The position numbers and the translations under genes were made by a program. Positions 17,463-22,577 of a stretch of 22,577 bases of DNA are shown here, in pieces. The DNA comes from Chloromonas sp. AAM2 (Eukaryota > Chlorophyta > Chlorophyceae > Chlamydomonadales > Chlamydomonadaceae), in the NCBI GenBank assembly GCA_004335635.1, contig QAXH01003808.1, positions 1-22,577 of the forward strand, in the 5' to 3' direction. Each line of letters opens with the position of its first letter. Within the stretch, counting starts at the first letter, position 1. Below the pieces are notes generated by a model. The model did no database searches, was not told the DNA's origin, and saw nothing but the letters and a program-made list of their open reading frames with translations.

Positions 17463-20400
17463 TCATGTCCTGACACCAAGGTCGTTGTGTCTACTGAGCC
17501 TGATGGTGGTGTGATGACCCCCCTCCTGTCCCGCTCTGGTCTCTGCCTCGAGCGCCTCCGCCTGCTGCAGCACCTGGCTGATGGTGGCGGCCTTAGCCGA
17601 GGCACGCGACTTGCGACGCAGGCTGATCTGCAAGCGCATGTGGAACAGAACACTGTGTGGCCAACACTTGTGGCAAGCTACACGCCACACATGAGGGGGT
17701 AACTGTGCCACAGCCATCACACACATGAGGGGGTAACTGTGCCACCGCCATCACACACATGAGGGGGTAACTGTGCCACCGCCATCACACACATGAGGGG
17801 TAACTGTGCCACCGCCATCACACACATGAGGGGGTAACTGTGCCACCACCATCACAGTCCAAAGGGCATAACTGTTGCCATCATCCTGAGGATCCTTTGA
17901 AAATGTGCTGATAAGCCCGAGTCATGCAGCCTACCGGCCACCACCTTTGAATAAATCACCACGTGCTTCGATCTGCCACGCCAAAGCACTCTGTTGGATA
18001 ACCAAGTGCTTGATTTGGCCGAGCACACAGCACCGTGTCAGAAACGCAGACAGTGCATTGTCCGAGTGACCCACCTACTCTCTGCTGCTGATACCCATTC
18101 TGGCCCCACCCGGTGTCATCCTATGATATTAATTATGTCTGCACATCCATCTTGATCCCTGCCAGGCCCAAGCCCACCTTGGCCGCCTCCTCCTTGTGTG
18201 TGGGAGCTGCCGCCTGCATGTCGTACAGGTCAGCTTCCGCCGCCAGCTGCATTTGCCGCTGCCGCTCCTCAAAGCTGAACGGCTGCGGCACCGTGAACAG
18301 CTGACGGCTGCCGCGCGGCCGCTGCCACCAAACCTGCCATTTGCACACGACATGCAGCGTGCAGCACATGGGTCACTGGGTGTCAGTGCAGCCACACACA
18401 CCAGGTGCACATACCAGGATGTTCCTGCTGGAATGATGCCATGCGCAGCACAGGCTGCAGTCAACCCAGATCACTGTGCAAGAGTTGTTTAGTCCTTGTG
18501 TATGGTAGGTTTTGCACTGGCAATGCGTAGTGCGGTTGGCGGCAATAATAACCCTGCATCCCCATGGCCCAATCTTTGCCGGTGTGGTGCATGGAAAGAC
18601 CTTTGATTCCCAGTGACGCCTGGCCGCACACCTGCTCCTGCCGCTTCCGCTCCTCCTCGGCCTTGCGTTTGGCCAACTGCTGGGTGTCCAGGTATGCGGC
18701 CACACCGGGGAGCTCAGCGATGTCAACCTGCAAACAAGATCAGGAAGAACAACAACACTTAGTACAATCTAGGGGGAATCATCATGTGGTAATGGGGAAT
18801 AACCATGCTGTAAATTAGGCAATGCTGGACAGGGACAGACGCCAGTGTGAGGCTCACCAGCACAAGCATCATTCTGGGGCACTCTGGGTTTCCCGCATGT
18901 TGAAACCTGCTGACTTCTCGCTGCTCACCACAGCCAGTGTGAGCCTCATCCTTGCCACCAGCATCAGCAACCATATCCACCATCTCCTCAGCACATTTCT
19001 TGATTATGTTTCATAGCCTGTTTGGAACTTGCTGCTGCTGTATTGCTGATCGTCCTTACAAATCGCCGGGCTTGGCGCCCGCAACACTTTGGCCCAAAGG
19101 CAGCGCCCCATTACCTTCTTGCTTGTGGCAGGCTTGCCCTTGTTGACCTCCGGCGTGAACGTGCACTCCTTCATCTGCTCGTACTGCTTCAGGGCACGTG
19201 CTTCTTGAAGCTTGGCCGCACGCTCCTGCGAACACAGCGACAAGATTGGCCAGGATGCTGGAGACGTCAGGGGCACTGCTGCTGTGCACACGAGCAGTGA
19301 GCTTTGCTCACAATCAGACCAGGCATGTGTTGTTACTGACTGATTGATTGGGATTCTTACTCTTATTGCGTGATTGTGACTGGGAGTGTTCTAACCCTTC
19401 AGCGTTTGCATCTGCGCTCCTGCCTCTTCTCCCATACCCTGCCAACCCTTCCCGTGCTGCTGTCCCATGGAATGCCATCTCTCCTCTGCCCGCTAGGACC
19501 ACACTGCGGCTGGTTGCTGGGCAGATGTGCGAAATCCAGGTCTCCCCTCACGTCAGCAATCCTCCAGACCTTCCACCTTCTTGCAACATGATTGGGTTCA
19601 AAAGATGGGCTCAACAACAGGCTTGGTGCCTCCAGTGCCCCGTCACCTCCAAACATGAGCGTACTCTGGGACCGTAATAAGCAACCTGACTGGCCCTCAC
19701 ATCCTAACCTAAGCTTGCTGTCCATAAGGAGACCACACACTCAACCTGGGCAGGTGTGCCGGATCCAGTCCTTCCACAACCTTGTATCATAACTGGCTTC
19801 GAAATCTGGGCCAACACAAGTGTTGGTCGCACCTGCAGCAGCTGCTGAGCGCCCAGCCCGTCCAGCAGGCTGCCGCTGCGCCTGAGGGCCGCGGCCTGCA
19901 GGCTGGAGGGGTTGAGAGTAGGTGCGAAGGTGCACTGCGCCACGGCCTGAGACTGGGCGCTGTGGGCTAAAACCTCCTGCTTGTAGCGGCCTGAGTCGTT
20001 GCGGTACAAGTCCTCAATGCTGTGCGTCTGAGGGATTGCAGCACGGGCAGCACACAAAGACAGCTTCAAACCGCAGGAGTTACTAGTGCCAAATCTCTGC
20101 GATTTTGTCGGCCGGTTCTTACGCAATCCAAGTGAGGCCAGGTTATGGCTTCTGGCTTACAGGGCCAAACCGCCAAGGGCAGGATGCAGCACGGTGAAAG
20201 GGTCAGGCACAGTTGAGGTTTAAGTGATTGTGGCCCAGTGGCAGAGGCCACACTGGTGCACGGGGGCCGATTCGGGTGAACAGAGTCAGGCGGAGCCAAG
20301 GTCGGAGCGACCACAGCGGCCACATTGGTCAGCAGAGCCCCCGCACCTTCCCTATGACGCGGGACCTTGGGTCGATGTCGGGCGTGTAGGAGAACTGCCC

Positions 20401-22577
20401 GTAGTAGTGCTTGGTGAGCGCGTCCTTGAGGGCGGCGCTGCGGCGCACGTCCGCGTACGCAAGCTTGGCCAGCCGGTCGCGGCCCGACTCAACGTCATCA
20501 CTGCAGAACATGAAAACACAACGGATGGATGAAGCACTGACAGAGTGGGAGGTCAGGGTCAGAGCGCACTCCTGAACAGGTGGGGCAGAGCACCCCCTCT
20601 CATTGCTCACAAACCTCTTTGGCTGTTGTGTTGTGTTCAATCTGCTACCATGACCCAATCGCATGGCCGGAGCCATCGATCCACACGTTTGGAATGCACA
20701 CATCGTTCACATGTGCGAGACGCATCCACCCTCTGCCGGCCGCTCCTCACCACACAACCATCTGCCCGCCCCCGCCGGTCCGCCCGCCTCACCTGGCCCA
20801 ACTGCCGCTGTTATCCGCGCTGCACAGGCCGCTGTGTTGCATGCGCCTGAGTTTGTCAGGCCTCCGCTGCGCCTCCTCCACCGCCCCTGCAAACCAGGGT
20901 TTGTTAGGCATCGTTCATTGTTTTGCATTTTTTTGGAAGTTTTCAGATCAAGTGCCAGAAAACTCAACGTACAAAAATCCGCAAACAAAACCTACGAGAA
21001 ACAGGCAAAAACTGACAAAAACATTGCCGAAAACGTCAAGAAGCCGACTCATTCAATTATACAGCATTTGTTTAAGGAAATAACCTGCCTGCGAACATGG
21101 CCCGCTTCTCCGCGGCCAGAGCAGCCAGGTACTCCTGTCTCTCCAGGAAGGAAGCGGGCAGCTCGCTGCTGTGGGCCACAAGCTGGCGGCTGCGTATGTT
21201 GATGGCCGGAGCAAAGGTGCACTCAAACTCAGCGGACTGATCGGGACGCCTGCAACACGACACACGGGACGGCACACGCACACGAGCATCACTCAGGCGC
21301 CATCTGTGCGGCCCTCCACGGGTTACTCTTCTTCACAAGCTTATCCAGCAACATGAATGTCTTGATTGTTGGCAAGTAAAATCCTGTGCCCATGATTGCT
21401 TGTCGGAGTGGTTATTCTTTGAGCCGCCAAAGGCGGCATTGGGCTGCAGAATTGTGCAGGCGGCCGGGCACCTGCAACAGTCATCCCGCAGGCAGCAAAT
21501 CCTCAGCATCTATCCCGCCGGTCGTTCTTCATGCCAATAACTTGACAATGTTCAGCCTTGTAGAATTTCCGCATTTGACTGGAATGCTTAATGACTGAAA
21601 TGGAAGTTGAACGCTGTTAGGAAAAGGCGCTGCTAGGCTTCAGCGACTTGATCGCAGCTGGCCTGACCTGGGTGTGGTGCGTGCGAGCACTGCCTCGTGG
21701 TACATCCGCTCCCCGGCCGCCACCCCCTGTGTGCCCTGTGAGTGAGTGAGTGAGTGAGTGTGTGGGTGGGTGAGTGAGTGAGTGTGTGGGTGAGTGAGTG
21801 TCTTTTTACATCTGTAACGTCCAACATGTCGGACAGCAGAAGATGGCTCAAGCTGCGTGTACAACATCATCATACTCGCATTGCAAAGGACTGCTGGCAC
21901 TAAGTCCGCAAACCCTCCCAGTCATCACCTGTGTGGTCGTGGCCTTGGCGGCCAGCTGCACGGAGCGCGGGTTGATGGAGGGCTGGAAGGTAACGCCCTC
22001 ATCAGCAAGCTCCTGGAAGCACGCCAAGGCATGGGATACATGGACAATGGGGTGAGGGGCGTGGCAGTGGCTATACGCCTGACATGTAACAAAATACTGG
22101 ACGACCTCCTGGGCACACCAGAACATTCGTTTAGAGGTGTTGTGCTGGTCACTAGCCTGACCTGCCACACAAAGTAGCGACGGGTGTGTCCCTGACCTGC
22201 AACACAAACTGCTGGATTGTGTCCAGGGGTTGACGGTGGATAAAGGTCCAACCTTGCCCAGCCTTGACTGTTGACCAGACACGAGGCGTCCTTTCACATG
22301 CAGTCTCTGGATATTGTGCAGTTGTGCCGCTTTTCCTTGATGCACTGGCCCAGATTCAGTGTCCGCACCTGCCCGGGGATATACACATATATACACATAT
22401 ATATATATATACAGGAATAACTTGAGTCCTCTTCCTCGCACCCGACAGTGTTCATACCCAGGGCTAGGTGATGCATTGATGGTACTTACAGCACGGATGC
22501 GCGCGTTAGAGAGCGTCTCGTTGCGCGTCCGAAGCACCTCGTGCACGCGCTGGTGCAGTGGCAGGCGGCCGGCGCTG
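17463..22577 (-). CDS. Repeat protein with one F-x-P-x-[I/V/L]-[N/D] motif per exon (partial), probably cytoskeletal or axonemal
   Basis: The gene enters at the right edge and its 5' end is missing. Exons on the minus strand: 22577-22490 (partial), 22012-21929, 21735-21668, 21249-21089, 20886-20793, 20500-20347, 20027-19833, 19225-19115, 18727-18632, 18333-18178 and 17627-17463 (TGA). They join in phase to 456 residues. Motifs in order: VTFQPSINPRS, CTFAPAINIRS, FSYTPDIDPRS, CTFAPTLNPSS and CTFTPEVNKGK, mostly followed by Ser/Arg and a charged helix. Other helices are Arg/Glu/Lys-rich (LAKRKAEEERKRQEQ; FEERQRQMQLAAEA). A segment VDIAELPGVAAYLD precedes the last motif-free part. Repeated C-T-F-x-P-x-I-N segments in such helices are typical of large cytoskeletal and ciliary proteins of algae, ciliates and kinetoplastids; I cannot name the orthologue. 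No enzyme motif, membrane segment or signal peptide is seen. One junction needs a GC-AG intron. The last exon could instead be replaced by read-through to a stop at 18133. Confidence 0.7.
17684..17856. repeat. Five tandem copies of a 34-base repeat in an intron
   Basis: The unit begins ATGAGGGGGTAACTGTGCCA and ends CATCACACAC. It starts at 17691, 17725, 17759, 17793 (33 bases, one G fewer) and 17826. Copies differ by one or two bases, so the array is young. It lies in the last intron (18177-17628) of the minus-strand gene. Confidence 0.9.
20887..21088 (-). other. Putative GC-AG intron in the right-hand gene
   Basis: Exon 21249-21089 ends ..KRAMFAG in phase 1 if the donor is CAG|GCAGGT, with GC at 21088-21087. 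The next acceptor, TTTGCAG (AG at 20888-20887), opens an exon reading AVEEAQRRPDKLRRMQ in the frame that needs phase 1. Using the nearby GT donor four bases later (21084) gives phase 2, and the next exon then meets a TGA within about ten codons. GC-AG introns are a known minor class, with donors resembling AG|GCAAGT. Confidence 0.5.
21738..21800. repeat. GTGA tetranucleotide repeat abutting a splice acceptor
   Basis: A (GTGA)n/(GTGTGGGT) tract reads CACTCACTCAC on the minus strand and runs directly into the CACAG acceptor of exon 21735-21668. It serves as that intron's pyrimidine/AC tract. A second in-frame acceptor lies nine bases inside the exon (CACACAG|GGGGTG). Confidence 0.8.
21861..21915 (+). 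repeat. Short dispersed repeat, copy 2 (intron of the right-hand gene)
   Basis: This copy matches 13600-13650. It lies in the 21928-21736 intron of the minus-strand gene, so relative to its host gene it is in antisense orientation, while copy 1 is sense to the TTM gene. A shared 23-base core plus similar flanks is well beyond chance for two 500-base introns. No coding capacity is seen. Confidence 0.65.
22380..22412. repeat. AT-rich ATACACATAT microsatellite
   Basis: Alternating (TA)n with ACACATAT interruptions, in the 22489-22013 intron of the minus-strand gene. Simple sequence, no other feature seen. Confidence 0.8.

Noticed and set aside
18133..18177. Alternative end of the right-hand gene by read-through to TAA at 18133
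   Set aside because: The donor AAG|GTGGGC at 18178/18177 joins in phase to a codon-biased exon at 17627-17463 (LRRKSRASAKAATISQVLQQ), which is followed by a TGTAA signal. Read-through remains possible as an isoform.
1..22577. Search for transposon, viral or defence-system genes
   Set aside because: No reverse transcriptase, transposase, integrase, capsid, CRISPR or toxin-like motif was recognised in any frame, and no terminal inverted repeats were seen.

Overview
This window is nuclear DNA of a eukaryote, most likely a chlorophyte green alga of the Chlamydomonas/Volvox type. The reasons are split genes with many small exons and introns of about 100-600 bases, strict GT..AG borders, Ala/Pro/Gln-rich coding segments, TGTAA poly(A)-type signals after the inferred stops, and abundant minisatellites. 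I see no bacterial operon, phage or CRISPR feature. The species call is inference. Gene models were built by hand from reading-frame continuity, splice-site phase and recalled protein families; no search or transcript data were available.

Layout. (1) 448-3255, minus strand: an unrecognised acidic, low-complexity protein in five exons, with all introns in phase 0. Exons 2 and 3 are diverged tandem copies of each other, and remnants of further copies lie beyond the called stop (69-535). (2) 3913-4633, plus strand: a small four-exon gene model with Tyr/Asp/Gly-Pro-Pro-His short motifs, followed 11 bases later by TGTAA; its product is not identified. It is head-to-head with gene 1 across about 660 bases. 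(3) 5215-13950, plus strand: the best-supported gene. It is a 15- or 16-exon triphosphate tunnel metalloenzyme of the plant TTM1/TTM2 type: a uridine-kinase-like P-loop domain, a CYTH domain, a long low-complexity linker and coiled coil, and a C-terminal tail anchor. (4) 13951-17458: a gene-poor stretch with a long 3' UTR or spacer and a degenerate roughly 24-base minisatellite. (5) 17463-22577, minus strand: the 3' part of a multi-exon gene, open at the right edge, whose exons carry one F-x-P-x-[I/V/L]-[N/D] motif each among Arg/Glu/Ala-rich helices, as in many axonemal or cytoskeletal proteins of ciliated organisms.

No shared pathway is evident. Genes 3 and 5 are tail-to-tail. The most notable points are repeated exon-scale duplication: the exon 2/exon 3 pair of gene 1 with its decayed extra unit, and an aborted copy of the start of a CYTH exon in the TTM gene that creates a competing splice acceptor. 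Others are a putative GC-AG intron in gene 5 and a short dispersed repeat shared by introns of genes 3 and 5. I did not find a clearly new multi-gene system.
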